From CAYOPZ01 sp964406005 (GTDB lineage Bacteria; Bacteroidota; Bacteroidia; Bacteroidales; SM23-62): DNA of 64,000 bases. Numbering within the stretch: position 1 is the first letter of the stretch; every line of letters starts with the position of its first letter. Of the stretch, positions 53,737 to 62,244 are shown in pieces. The notes under the pieces are model-generated. The model did no database searches. It was not told the DNA's origin and saw only the letters and a list, made by a program, of their open reading frames with translations. Location of the stretch: positions 1 to 64,000 of the forward strand of contig CAYOPZ010000014.1 in NCBI GenBank assembly GCA_964406005.1, written 5' to 3'. Position numbers and translations under genes: made by a program.

Positions 53737-56700
53737 ATGCAAAATAAGGGAGCCGTCAGGGTATTTGCCATTGCCCTGGCCATCGTATGCGTTTATCAGT
53801 TATCCTTCACGTTTGTCACGCAAAAGGTAGAGAAAGACGCCAGCAGATATGCAGGAGGGGATTCTACGCTGGAAGCAAGGTATATTGATTCCATAAGCAG
53901 CGAAGTTGTATACAACATCCTGCTCAGGAAATATACCTACCGTGAATGCAAGGAGCGTGAGATCAACCTCGGTCTGGACCTGAAAGGAGGCATGAACGTA
54001 ACCCTGGAAGTATCCATGGTGGATATGATCCGCTCCCTGGCTGACTACAGCACGGATACCACGTTCAACCAGGCCATTGCCCTGGCAAGGGAGTACCAGA
54101 CGGAAAGCCAGGAAAATTTTGTGACGCTTTTCGGCAGGGCATTTGAGGATATTGATCCGAATGCAAGGCTTGCCGCCATATTTGCCACCCGCGAGCTCCG
54201 GGGCCAGATCGATTTTAATTCCACCAATGAGGATGTCCTCAGGGTCATACGCTCCGAGACGGAGGGCGCGATGGATAACGCGTTTAATGTCCTGAGGAAC
54301 AGGATAGACCGGTTCGGTGTCGTACAGCCCAATATCCAGCGCCTGGAAACCCAGGGCCGGATCCTTGTGGAGCTTCCCGGTGTCAAGGAACCCGAGAGGG
54401 TGAGAAAACTCCTGCAGGGAACTGCAAACCTTGAATTCTGGGAAACATATGAGAATTCCGAGGTTTATCCCTATTTGGAGGAGGCGAACTCACGGGTTAA
54501 GGAAATACTTGATGCACAGGAAGAGATGCAGCAGGCGGAACAGGCGCCGGAAGCCGAACCGGCTCCCGGCCCGGAGGAGGAAAATCCGTTGCTTGCCGAA
54601 TCCGGACAGGCCGCTGCTGCAGAAGGGGAGGATACGACCGGGCAGGAATTAAGCCTGTTGGAACAGATTGAAGCCGACAGTCTTCTGACAGATACAACGG
54701 CTGCCGTGACACTGGAAGACTTTATCAGGCAAAATCCCCTGCTCGGGATCCTTCAGCCCAATGTCACCCAGCAGGGGCAATTCGTTAACGGCGCCGGTGT
54801 GGGATTTGCACATTACAAGGATACCAACAAGATCATGCAATACCTGAACATGCCGCAGGTCCGCTCACTCTTTCCGAGAGATATACGCTTTTTATGGAGT
54901 ATGACCCCTTTCGACGAAGCAGGCAATTATTACGTACTGTATGCATTGAGGATTACGGGCAGGGACGGAAGACCCATTCTCGACGGCAGTGTCGTGACAA
55001 ATGCAAGCGTGGATTTTTCGCAAACAGGCGGCAATGCCACGGTCACTATGGGGATGAATGCCGAGGGAGCCCAGCAATGGTCACGGATCACGCGTGAAAA
55101 TGTGGGCAAGGCCATTGCCATCGTTCTTGACAATTATGTGACTTCGGCCCCTACGGTCGATGAGGAGATCCCCAACGGGCGTTCTACCATCCGGGGGAAC
55201 TTCACCTATGCCGAAGCAGAGGATCTTGCCAACGTATTGAAGTCAGGGAAACTTCCGGCCCCCGCAAGGATAGAACAGGAAGCCATCGTAGGACCGTCAC
55301 TGGGAAAGGCGGCAATCCATTCAGGGTTGAATTCTTTCATGATTGCCTTTGTCGTGATACTGCTGTACATGGTCTTCTATTACAGCCACAGGGCAGGATT
55401 TGTTGCTGATATTGCCCTGATAGTGAATATGTTTTTCCTGATGGGTGTGCTGGCATCGCTCGGAGCTGTGCTGACCCTGCCGGGCATTGCAGGGATCGTT
55501 CTGACAATAGGTATGTCAGTTGACGCCAACGTGTTGATCTATGAGAGAATCCGGGAAGAGATTGTAGCGGGAAAGGGCATTAAGCTGGCCGTTTCTGACG
55601 GGTATAAAAATGCACGATCTGCCATAATAGATGCCAATGTGACCACCCTTCTTACCGGTGTGATCCTGCTTATATTCGGGACCGGTCCCATCAAGGGGTT
55701 TGCCACTACCCTGGTGATCGGCATTCTCACATCCCTTTTCTCTGCCATATTCATTACCAGACTGGTCTATGAACGAATGCTGACCAGGAACCGCAGGCTG
55801 ACCTTTGCAACCCGGATCACACAAAATGCTTTTAAGAATGCACATATCCAGTTCATAAACAAACGCAAAATCTTTTTTGTTATCTCCGGGGCGCTCGTTC
55901 TTACGGGGATTGTATCACTTATTACCAGGGGGCTTAATCAGGGTATTGATTTTACGGGAGGAAGAACCTTTGTCGTCGAGTTCAAACAGCCCGTTTCGAC
56001 GGAAGAAATCAAAGGCAGCCTTGAGCAGGAATTCGGAGAAGCCCCGCAGGTAATTACATTCGGCAGCGACAACAAGATCCGGATCACAACGAAGTACAAA
56101 TTCGACGACGATGCCGTGGAAGCAGACGAGGAGGTTGAACGGCTTTTATACGAAGGACTTCAGCCATACCTGGGAGAAGATGTTGATTTCAATACATTTT
56201 TGAACGTATACCGGCAGAGTTCAGAGAAGGTCGGTCCCACGATTGCGGACGATATCAAGGTACAGGCAGTCTGGGCCATCCTGTTTGCCCTTGTAGTCAT
56301 TTTTATATACATACTTGTACGGTTCAGGAACTGGCAGTACGGATTGGGGGCTGTAGCCGCCCTTGTTCACGATGTGCTGATTGTGCTGGGTGTATTTTCA
56401 TTATTATACGGCATTATGCCCTTTTCCATGGAGATCGACCAGGCGTTTGTAGCGGCCATACTGACCGTCGTGGGTTATTCAATCAATGACACAGTGGTCA
56501 TATTTGACAGGATCAGGGAGTATATAGGGCTGTACCGGAAGCGGGAACGGACCGAGATCATCAACCTTGCCCTCAACAGTACCCTGAGCCGGACATTCAG
56601 TACTTCGATGAGTACATTTTTCGTTTTGTTCGTGATCTTCCTGTTCGGAGGGGAAGTGATCAGGGGATTCACCCTGGCCCTGCTTATAGGGGTGGTGGTC

Positions 56701-56796
56701 GGAACCTATTCTTCACTTTTCATCGCGACCCCGGTGGTTTATGATACCATCCTCAGGACTGAGACCAGGAAGGCACACAGGGCCGGAAGGAAATAG
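53737..56796 (+). CDS. secDF: Protein translocase subunit SecDF (fused)
   Basis: This 1019-residue protein joins SecD and SecF in one chain and uses the proton gradient to help pull proteins through SecYEG. The SecD half has LGLDLKGGMNVTLEV (about 75-89) and a large periplasmic domain, then helices with AGIVLTIGMSVDANVLIYER. The SecF half begins near residue 704 (FINKRKIFFVISGA) and contains GIDFTGGRTFVVEF and GYSINDTVVIFDRIRE. An acidic, Ala- and Pro-rich insert of about 65 residues (about 262-328) sits in the SecD periplasmic domain. Fused SecDF is usual in this phylum. All T9SS and lipoprotein cargo in the window would pass Sec first. Confidence 0.96.
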   Translation: MQNKGAVRVFAIALAIVCVYQLSFTFVTQKVEKDASRYAGGDSTLEARYIDSISSEVVYNILLRKYTYRECKEREINLGLDLKGGMNVTLEVSMVDMIRSLADYSTDTTFNQAIALAREYQTESQENFVTLFGRAFEDIDPNARLAAIFATRELRGQIDFNSTNEDVLRVIRSETEGAMDNAFNVLRNRIDRFGVVQPNIQRLETQGRILVELPGVKEPERVRKLLQGTANLEFWETYENSEVYPYLEEANSRVKEILDAQEEMQQAEQAPEAEPAPGPEEENPLLAESGQAAAAEGEDTTGQELSLLEQIEADSLLTDTTAAVTLEDFIRQNPLLGILQPNVTQQGQFVNGAGVGFAHYKDTNKIMQYLNMPQVRSLFPRDIRFLWSMTPFDEAGNYYVLYALRITGRDGRPILDGSVVTNASVDFSQTGGNATVTMGMNAEGAQQWSRITRENVGKAIAIVLDNYVTSAPTVDEEIPNGRSTIRGNFTYAEAEDLANVLKSGKLPAPARIEQEAIVGPSLGKAAIHSGLNSFMIAFVVILLYMVFYYSHRAGFVADIALIVNMFFLMGVLASLGAVLTLPGIAGIVLTIGMSVDANVLIYERIREEIVAGKGIKLAVSDGYKNARSAIIDANVTTLLTGVILLIFGTGPIKGFATTLVIGILTSLFSAIFITRLVYERMLTRNRRLTFATRITQNAFKNAHIQFINKRKIFFVISGALVLTGIVSLITRGLNQGIDFTGGRTFVVEFKQPVSTEEIKGSLEQEFGEAPQVITFGSDNKIRITTKYKFDDDAVEADEEVERLLYEGLQPYLGEDVDFNTFLNVYRQSSEKVGPTIADDIKVQAVWAILFALVVIFIYILVRFRNWQYGLGAVAALVHDVLIVLGVFSLLYGIMPFSMEIDQAFVAAILTVVGYSINDTVVIFDRIREYIGLYRKRERTEIINLALNSTLSRTFSTSMSTFFVLFVIFLFGGEVIRGFTLALLIGVVVGTYSSLFIATPVVYDTILRTETRKAHRAGRK

Positions 56797-56817
56797 TAAT
56801 ATTTCGGAATTCTGCCG

Positions 56818-56825
56818 TATATTTG
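56818..56825 (+). promoter_or_regulatory. -7 promoter box TATATTTG
   Basis: This full TAnnTTTG match lies 15 bases upstream of the tatA ATG at 56841. It overlaps the upstream TTG codon of the open frame, which supports the ATG as start. Confidence 0.45.
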
Positions 56826-56840
56826 GATAAGGAAATTACT

Positions 56841-57119
56841 ATGTTGTCTGTCGTCTTATTTATCAGCGGCCAGGAAATTTTGATCGTGGCTCTTGTGGTG
56901 CTTCTCCTTTTCGGATCCAGCAAGATCCCGGAGATGGCGCGCGGACTGGGCAAAGGTATGCGTGAATTCAGGAAAGCGGCCGATGATATAAAGAAAGAGA
57001 TCAGCGAAAGCGTTCCGGATGTGGAGAAGGATATAAAGGATGCGGGCAAGGACTTGAAAGACAGCACTAAGGGATTGATGGACGACTTCAGGGACCTGAA
57101 GGATAACCTCGGTAAATAG
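56841..57119 (+). CDS. tatA: Sec-independent protein translocase TatA/TatB-type
   Basis: This 92-residue protein has the TatA plan: a short N-terminal membrane helix (about 8-24, EILIVALVVLLLFG), the Phe-Gly hinge within LLFGSSKIPEMARGLGKGMR, an amphipathic helix, then a charged tail rich in Lys and Asp. It forms the pore-like part of the twin-arginine pathway for folded proteins. TatA and TatB cannot be told apart safely; TatA is favoured by the short length. The frame extends to a TTG at 56823, but the ATG at 56841 is preferred. No tatC gene is nearby. Confidence 0.93.
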   Translation: MLSVVLFISGQEILIVALVVLLLFGSSKIPEMARGLGKGMREFRKAADDIKKEISESVPDVEKDIKDAGKDLKDSTKGLMDDFRDLKDNLGK

Positions 57120-57167
57120 CCAACCTGTTTCAGGGCAGCGCTTCGGCGCATTCACAGCATTTATCAT

Positions 57168-58112
57168 ATGGAATATTTCCTGCTACTGCTCGGTTTTGCA
57201 TTGTTGATCATCAGCGGCAGGATACTGATACACAATGCGGTTGCCATAGCGCACCGTTTGAGATTGTCTGACTTTGTCATAGGTCTTACGGTTGTTGCCG
57301 CCGGGACAAGCGCGCCTGAGTTGCTGGTAAGCCTGACCGGAGCGTTGAAGGGGCATGCCGATGTGGCCGTTTACAATGTAGTCGGCTCGAACATATCCAA
57401 TATACTTCTTGTACTTGCGGTTGTGTCGGTAATACTGCCGTTACGTGTCAGAAAACAAACATTACGGATTGACTGGCCTGTCATGATGACCATAGGCGTA
57501 CTGGCCGCTTTGTTCATTCTTGACATGAACCTGTCGGCCGGGGAAGGGATCATGCTGCTTGTTTTTCTGGCCGCCTTCCTGTCTTATTCGGTTATCAGGT
57601 CCACTGGGAGGAATGCTCCTGAAAATAACCGGGCCGGGGCGCCGGGAAGATCCCTTCCGGCGGCGTTGATCATGGTTGCGTTGTCGTCCTGGGGGCTTGC
57701 CTACGGGGCGGACATGCTCGTGGACAATGCCGTGACCCTGGCACAGCATTTCAACATCAGCGAGAGGATCATTTCCGTCTCCCTGCTTGCCGTGGGCACA
57801 AGTATACCGGAACTTACGGCTTCCGTCATTGCCGCTTTCAGAAAGGAAACCGATATTTCGGTCGGGAATATCCTGGGCTCCAACATTTTTAATATAGGCA
57901 TGGTTCTTGGCATTACAAGCATGGTGCATCCCCTTGAAGTGAATCCCATGATCCTGTCGTTTGATATCTTCTGGTTCCTGGGCGCCGGCCTGCTTTTGCT
58001 GTTCATGCTCCTTGTCCCGCAAAAACTGGAATTACAGCGATGGAAGGGAATGGTCATGCTGTCGGTGTATTTGATATATTTGTATTTTGTGCTCGGCAGT
58101 ATCAATTACTGA
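57168..58112 (+). CDS. Calcium/sodium antiporter, CaCA family (YrbG-like)
   Basis: This 314-residue membrane protein has about ten helices in two inverted halves, each with the ion-binding alpha repeat: VVAAGTSAPELLVSLTGAL followed by GSNISNILLVL in the first (about 43-90), and LAVGTSIPELTASVIAAF followed by GSNIFNIGMVLG in the second (about 205-250). The acidic residue of each repeat (Glu in APEL and PEL) is present. It exchanges cations across the inner membrane; calcium is the usual substrate. It lies between tatA and the LolD-like gene on the same strand, four bases before the latter. Confidence 0.93.
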   Translation: MEYFLLLLGFALLIISGRILIHNAVAIAHRLRLSDFVIGLTVVAAGTSAPELLVSLTGALKGHADVAVYNVVGSNISNILLVLAVVSVILPLRVRKQTLRIDWPVMMTIGVLAALFILDMNLSAGEGIMLLVFLAAFLSYSVIRSTGRNAPENNRAGAPGRSLPAALIMVALSSWGLAYGADMLVDNAVTLAQHFNISERIISVSLLAVGTSIPELTASVIAAFRKETDISVGNILGSNIFNIGMVLGITSMVHPLEVNPMILSFDIFWFLGAGLLLLFMLLVPQKLELQRWKGMVMLSVYLIYLYFVLGSINY

Positions 58113-58116
58113 ATTC

Positions 58117-58770
58117 ATGATACGTACTGAAAACATATGTAAATCTTTTAACGGCCTGCAGGTTCTCAATGACATCAACCTGGAAATAGAGGAAGGTGAG
58201 ATCATATCCATTGTAGGGGCGAGCGGTGCCGGGAAAACAACACTGCTTCAGATCATCGGGACCCTTATGGCCAAGGACAGGGGGAAGGTCTGGATCGGCG
58301 ATACCGATATAGATGCCCTTCGTGAAAAACAGCTGTCCGGCTTCCGGAACCGGAAAATCGGATTTGTATTCCAGTTTCACCACCTGTTGCCCGAGTTCAC
58401 GGCCTTCGAGAATGTGTGCATTCCGGGATACATTGCCAGGCGGGCGCGCAGCGATGTGGAATCCCGTGCCGGCGAGCTGCTGACCTTTCTGAACCTGCAG
58501 GACAGGCTTACCCACAAACCCGGAGAGCTTTCCGGCGGAGAGCAGCAGAGGGTTGCCGTAGCACGGGCCCTGATAAACAATCCTGCAGTCATACTTGCAG
58601 ACGAACCCTCCGGGAACCTCGATACCCGGAACAAACAGGAGCTTCATGAATTGTTCTTTGTGCTCCGCGACAGCTTCAGGCAGACATTCGTGATCGTAAC
58701 CCACGACAGGGAACTCGCCGGCATGTCCGACCGCATGATCCGTTTGAAGGATGGTCAAATCATTGCCTGA
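58117..58770 (+). CDS. ABC transporter ATP-binding protein, LolD-like
   Basis: This protein of about 217 residues is a stand-alone ABC ATPase of the LolD/MacB class. The Walker A motif is GASGAGKTT (about 34-42), the signature LSGGEQQRVAVARAL, Walker B VILADEPSGNLD, and the switch histidine in VIVTHDREL. The frame opens at 58087 inside the antiporter gene, but the ATG at 58117 gives the normal N-terminus (MIRTENICKSF). No permease gene is next to it. It may serve the LolC/E-like permease at 11994-13238 or the ATPase-less cassette at 45727-50242; this is inference. Confidence 0.92.
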   Translation: MIRTENICKSFNGLQVLNDINLEIEEGEIISIVGASGAGKTTLLQIIGTLMAKDRGKVWIGDTDIDALREKQLSGFRNRKIGFVFQFHHLLPEFTAFENVCIPGYIARRARSDVESRAGELLTFLNLQDRLTHKPGELSGGEQQRVAVARALINNPAVILADEPSGNLDTRNKQELHELFFVLRDSFRQTFVIVTHDRELAGMSDRMIRLKDGQIIA

Positions 58771-58802
58771 TCTTCCCGATGATAAATGGGTGACATTATT
58801 CC

Positions 58803-58810
58803 TACTTTTG
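58803..58810 (+). promoter_or_regulatory. -7 promoter box TACTTTTG
   Basis: This full TAnnTTTG match lies 19 bases upstream of the TIGR02757 gene. Confidence 0.5.
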
Positions 58811-58829
58811 TCAGCACTAAAATAATGCT

Positions 58830-59600
58830 ATGGTGCTGAAATTCGATGAATTAAAAGATTTTCTTGATGAGATGGTTGTCCGGTACAACAATCCGAATTT
58901 CATCGAACTTGATCCTATCCGAATACCACACTTATATTCACAAAAGGAAGATATCGAAATTGCAGGATTCTTAACAGCCGTTATTTCATGGGGTAACCGT
59001 GCTTCAATTTTAAAGAGTGCAAAACGTATGATGGAAATCATGGGAAACTCACCTTTTGATTTCATTGTGAATCATAAAGAAGAGCACCTTGAAAAACTTG
59101 AGGGTTTTGTCCACAGGACATTTAATGCCATTGATTTTGTGTATTTCGTTACAGCATTAAGACACCTTTATTTGAATGGGGATGGACTTGAAGGGATATT
59201 TAATCGATATCAGACTGATACTTCTTTACAATCTGCAATTCATCACCTGAAGCATGAGTTCTTCGAACTGCCACATTTATCTCGTACCCGGAAACACCTG
59301 CCTGATCCTTGCAACGGATCGGCAGCAAAAAAAATCAACATGTATCTTAAGTGGATGATTCGAAAAGACAATGCAGGTGTTGATTTTGGCTTATGGCATG
59401 AAATATCTCCTTCAAAGCTGTCGTGTCCATTGGATCTGCATACAGGTACTGTAGCCCGGAAACTTGGATTGTTAAGACGAAAACAAAATGACTCCAAAGC
59501 AGTTCTGGAACTGGATAATTCTTTGAGGTTTTTCGATTCAAAAGATCCGGTGAAATATGATTATGCATTATTTGGCCTTGGAATTTTTGAGAATTTCTAG
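58830..59600 (+). CDS. TIGR02757 family protein
   Basis: This 256-residue protein matches a conserved family of unknown function that is common in Bacteroidota. Family marks include FIELDPIRIPHLYSQKEDIE (about 30-49), AGFLTAVISWGNRASILKSA and GLWHEISPSKLSCPLDLHTG. It has no signal peptide or membrane segment. Some descriptions relate the fold to DNA glycosylases of the HhH type, but no catalytic motif is clear to me. It is the first of four genes with lower GC (one sampled line is about 37% against 50% in the gene before). Confidence 0.88.
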   Translation: MVLKFDELKDFLDEMVVRYNNPNFIELDPIRIPHLYSQKEDIEIAGFLTAVISWGNRASILKSAKRMMEIMGNSPFDFIVNHKEEHLEKLEGFVHRTFNAIDFVYFVTALRHLYLNGDGLEGIFNRYQTDTSLQSAIHHLKHEFFELPHLSRTRKHLPDPCNGSAAKKINMYLKWMIRKDNAGVDFGLWHEISPSKLSCPLDLHTGTVARKLGLLRRKQNDSKAVLELDNSLRFFDSKDPVKYDYALFGLGIFENF

Positions 59601-59644
59601 ATGAGTGATTATAACAGGTCCGGTCCAGAGGGTCTCCAAAAGTT

Positions 59645-59671
59645 AAAAGCCCCTGTTTTTCATGGGCTTTT
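59645..59671 (+). terminator. Intrinsic terminator after the TIGR02757 gene
   Basis: The arms AAAAGCCC (59645-59652) and GGGCTTTT (59664-59671) are perfect complements around an 11-base loop, with more T residues after them. The position, 45 bases after the stop codon, fits a rho-independent terminator. Confidence 0.75.
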
Positions 59672-59736
59672 GTGTTTTGAGATATTTAAATCAGACACCG
59701 GATCAGATTTATCGCCAGTCATTTCATGATTTGATT

Positions 59737-59744
59737 TAAATTTG
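59737..59744 (+). promoter_or_regulatory. -7 promoter box TAAATTTG
   Basis: This full TAnnTTTG match lies 34 bases upstream of the SDR gene and after a terminator, so the SDR gene starts a new unit. Confidence 0.5.
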
Positions 59745-59778
59745 TATGGGCAAATTTTCTGTAAAATGAAATGATACC

Positions 59779-60678
59779 ATGGCGCAAACAAAATGGATTG
59801 CCGATAATATCCCTGATCAGAAAGGGAAAACAGTAATAGTAACCGGGTCAACCAGCGGACTGGGAAAAGAAGCCAGCCGGGTACTGGCAGGAAAAGGTGC
59901 AAAAGTTATTATGGCGGTAAGGAATACCGTCAAAGGAGAAAGTGTAGCAGAAGAAATCCGGAAGGAGTTTCCCGGTGCTGAAGTTGAAGTCATGAAACTC
60001 GACCTGTCCGGCCTGAAGTCGGTGAAATCGTTTGCCGATGAATTCATAAAACAATATGACAGGCTCGATATTCTTATAAACAATGCCGGGGTTATGATGT
60101 GTCCCTATTCGAAAACCGAGGATGGTTTCGAAATACAGATGGGGACAAACCACCTGGGGCATTTCGCCCTGACTGGCCATTTAATGCCGCTGCTAAAGAA
60201 AACAAAAGGTTCCCGGATTGTCGCCACATCGAGTATGGGGCACAGAATGGGAAATATCGATTTCTCTGACATGAACTGGGAAAAAAGAAAATACAACACC
60301 AACAGGGCCTATGGCGACAGTAAACTTGCCAACTTGTATTTTGCGTATGAATTGGCACGGAAATTCGATGGCAATCAGAACGCCCCGATGACAACAGCTG
60401 CTCATCCGGGAATCACAGCAACCGAGCTGGACAGGCACACACGTTTTTTTCGGTTTCTTAACATATTCTTTGCCCAGAAAGTAGAGACAGGCACCCTGCC
60501 GACCCTGAGAGCAGCTACCGACCCGGAAGCCAATTCGGGTGATTACTTTGGTCCGGGAGGGTTTATGGAAACAAGGGGGTACCCGGTAAAGGTAGATTCG
60601 AATGAACTTTCGAAGGATGTCAATATTGCCAGGAAACTTTGGGAATTATCGGAAAAAATGACCGGGGTGAGTTACTGA
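59779..60678 (+). CDS. Short-chain dehydrogenase/reductase (SDR)
   Basis: This 299-residue oxidoreductase has the SDR fold. The cofactor motif is TGSTSGLGKEAS (about 21-32), with NNAGVMMCPY (about 102-111) and the catalytic pair Tyr178 and Lys182 in AYGDSKLAN; a serine of the triad is in VATSSMGHRMG. Arg residues after the second strand (MAVRNTVKGES) favour NADP. The overall sequence is like the retinol dehydrogenase/WWOX-type SDRs often seen in bacteria; the substrate is unknown. It starts a group with the DUF2255 and double-cupin genes. Confidence 0.9.
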   Translation: MAQTKWIADNIPDQKGKTVIVTGSTSGLGKEASRVLAGKGAKVIMAVRNTVKGESVAEEIRKEFPGAEVEVMKLDLSGLKSVKSFADEFIKQYDRLDILINNAGVMMCPYSKTEDGFEIQMGTNHLGHFALTGHLMPLLKKTKGSRIVATSSMGHRMGNIDFSDMNWEKRKYNTNRAYGDSKLANLYFAYELARKFDGNQNAPMTTAAHPGITATELDRHTRFFRFLNIFFAQKVETGTLPTLRAATDPEANSGDYFGPGGFMETRGYPVKVDSNELSKDVNIARKLWELSEKMTGVSY

Positions 60679-60822
60679 TTTTCTTATATCCCCTTCGTTT
60701 ACGGAAGGGAGGGTGTCAAATCCCCTCATATAGTTACTCAGGAAAAGGTAAATGGCCAAACTGTTGCAAAGGTAATCTCCATAAAAAAACCTGGTTATGA
60801 TATACGATTAAAACAAAAACGA

Positions 60823-61221
60823 ATGAGTAATCTTTCAGAAACATTATCAAAGGAAGAAATACAGAAAATCACCGAAGCGGATGATTTTCATATATCTCCG
60901 TTCCGTGAAGATGGTGTTACCTTTGGCACACCAACCTGGATCTGGTCTGTGATGGTTGATAATCAACTTTTTGTGCGGGCTTATAATGGAACAAGTTCCA
61001 GATGGTATCAGGCGGCTATCAGAGAAAAGGAGGGAAAGATCGAAGCTGCCGGCATGGTAAAGAAGGTACGTTTTGAGGCGGTTACCGGGAGCATAAACGA
61101 AATGATTGATGAGGCCTATCGGGATAAATACAGCGGCAGTCCATATTTGCGATCCATGATCAGCAGAAAGGCCAGGGCAGCAACAATACAAGTCCTGTCA
61201 CCCAATCTTAACATTATATAG
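60823..61221 (+). CDS. DUF2255 family protein
   Basis: This 132-residue cytoplasmic protein matches DUF2255, with the pattern PTWIWSVMVDNQLFVRAYNG then SSRWYQAAIREKEGKIEAAG (about 38-76), and a later EAYRDKYSGSPYL. The order of strands resembles small FMN-binding split barrels, and a flavin link has been suggested for related families, but no binding residue is certain here. It lies between the SDR and double-cupin genes. No promoter box or Shine-Dalgarno sequence stands out. Confidence 0.85.
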   Translation: MSNLSETLSKEEIQKITEADDFHISPFREDGVTFGTPTWIWSVMVDNQLFVRAYNGTSSRWYQAAIREKEGKIEAAGMVKKVRFEAVTGSINEMIDEAYRDKYSGSPYLRSMISRKARAATIQVLSPNLNII

Positions 61222-61295
61222 GATTCCCTGGGACGTTGAATGCATTGATCTGTATTAATGAAGTGATGCCGGGAAATGAATAATCATATAAAAAC

Positions 61296-61301
61296 AGGAG
61301 G
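61296..61301 (+). promoter_or_regulatory. Strong Shine-Dalgarno sequence AGGAGG
   Basis: A full AGGAGG lies eight bases before the ATG of the double-cupin gene, an ideal spacing. Bacteroidota genes seldom use such sites, and it is the clearest one I noticed in this window. It supports the start at 61310. Confidence 0.7.
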
Positions 61302-61309
61302 CTTAAAAG

Positions 61310-62185
61310 ATGAGTGATTTTAAACAAATCTTTCCATTAGGAGAAAAGAACGAAGCTTTTGCACAATACTTTATTGGGCAAAGCTATCTGGCTCCATTAA
61401 CTCTGGAAGGGGTCCCATCCTTTAATGTGACTTTCGAACCGGGATGTCGCAACAACTGGCATATACATCATTCCAAAAGCGGAGGCGGACAAATGCTTCT
61501 CTGCACAGCAGGAGAAGGCTGGTTACAGAAAGAGGGGAAAAAACCTGTCAGCCTTTCAGAAGGCTCTTTGGTGTATATCCCGGCCGGGGTAAAACACTGG
61601 CATGGTGCAAAGGCTGACAGTTGGTTCAGCCATATCTCACTTGAAGTTCCAGGTAAAGAAGGCAATAATGAATGGTTGGAACCTGTATCGGATGAGTATT
61701 ATAGCAAATTGCCTGTCAAAAGGAAAAAGCACATTGATAAAGCAGCGGAAAGCAAAATAAAGTATTCAGCAAAGAAAGAATTCAAAAAAGCAAGCATGTT
61801 TGGATTGGGCATACCCAACTTCATGCTATCCAAATATTTCAGTGGGCGCTCATATTTGAAAATGATGACAATGCCGGGAAGAGCGCCATTATTCATGGCA
61901 AATGTGACTTTCGAGCCGGGCTGTCGAAATAACTGGCACATACATCACAAAGGAGGACAAATTCTTTTTTGCACTGCCGGAACCGGCTGGTACCGGGAAG
62001 AAGGGAAGCCGGCTCAATTGTTAAAACCCGGAGATGTTGTAAATATTCCTGCCGGCGTTAACCACTGGCACGGTGCGACAAAAGACAGCTGGTTTGCACA
62101 TATAGCATTATCCGTACCGGCCGAAGGGGGTACTGTAGAATGGCTGGGTCCCGTTACAGACGAAGAATATGGCAAATTAGGCTGA
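61310..62185 (+). CDS. Tandem double-cupin protein
   Basis: This 291-residue protein holds two copies of the same small cupin. Copy 1 (about 1-130) has VTFEPGCRNNWHIHH, then GGGQMLLCTAGEGW and PAGVKHWHGA; copy 2 (about 165-291) has VTFEPGCRNNWHIHH, GGQILFCTAGTGWY and PAGVNHWHGA. Both keep the histidines expected to bind a metal. A basic linker (about 131-165, rich in Lys) joins them. The single form usually is about 130 residues and is often found with carboxymuconolactone decarboxylase-like proteins. Enzyme or sugar- or quinone-related roles are possible; none is shown. The gene has a strong Shine-Dalgarno sequence. Confidence 0.87.
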   Translation: MSDFKQIFPLGEKNEAFAQYFIGQSYLAPLTLEGVPSFNVTFEPGCRNNWHIHHSKSGGGQMLLCTAGEGWLQKEGKKPVSLSEGSLVYIPAGVKHWHGAKADSWFSHISLEVPGKEGNNEWLEPVSDEYYSKLPVKRKKHIDKAAESKIKYSAKKEFKKASMFGLGIPNFMLSKYFSGRSYLKMMTMPGRAPLFMANVTFEPGCRNNWHIHHKGGQILFCTAGTGWYREEGKPAQLLKPGDVVNIPAGVNHWHGATKDSWFAHIALSVPAEGGTVEWLGPVTDEEYGKLG

Positions 62186-62244
62186 TACCGCTTGGTGTGG
62201 TGCTTCTACCAGGAAACTAAAAAAATAAGTATCCGTCGCCGGGC

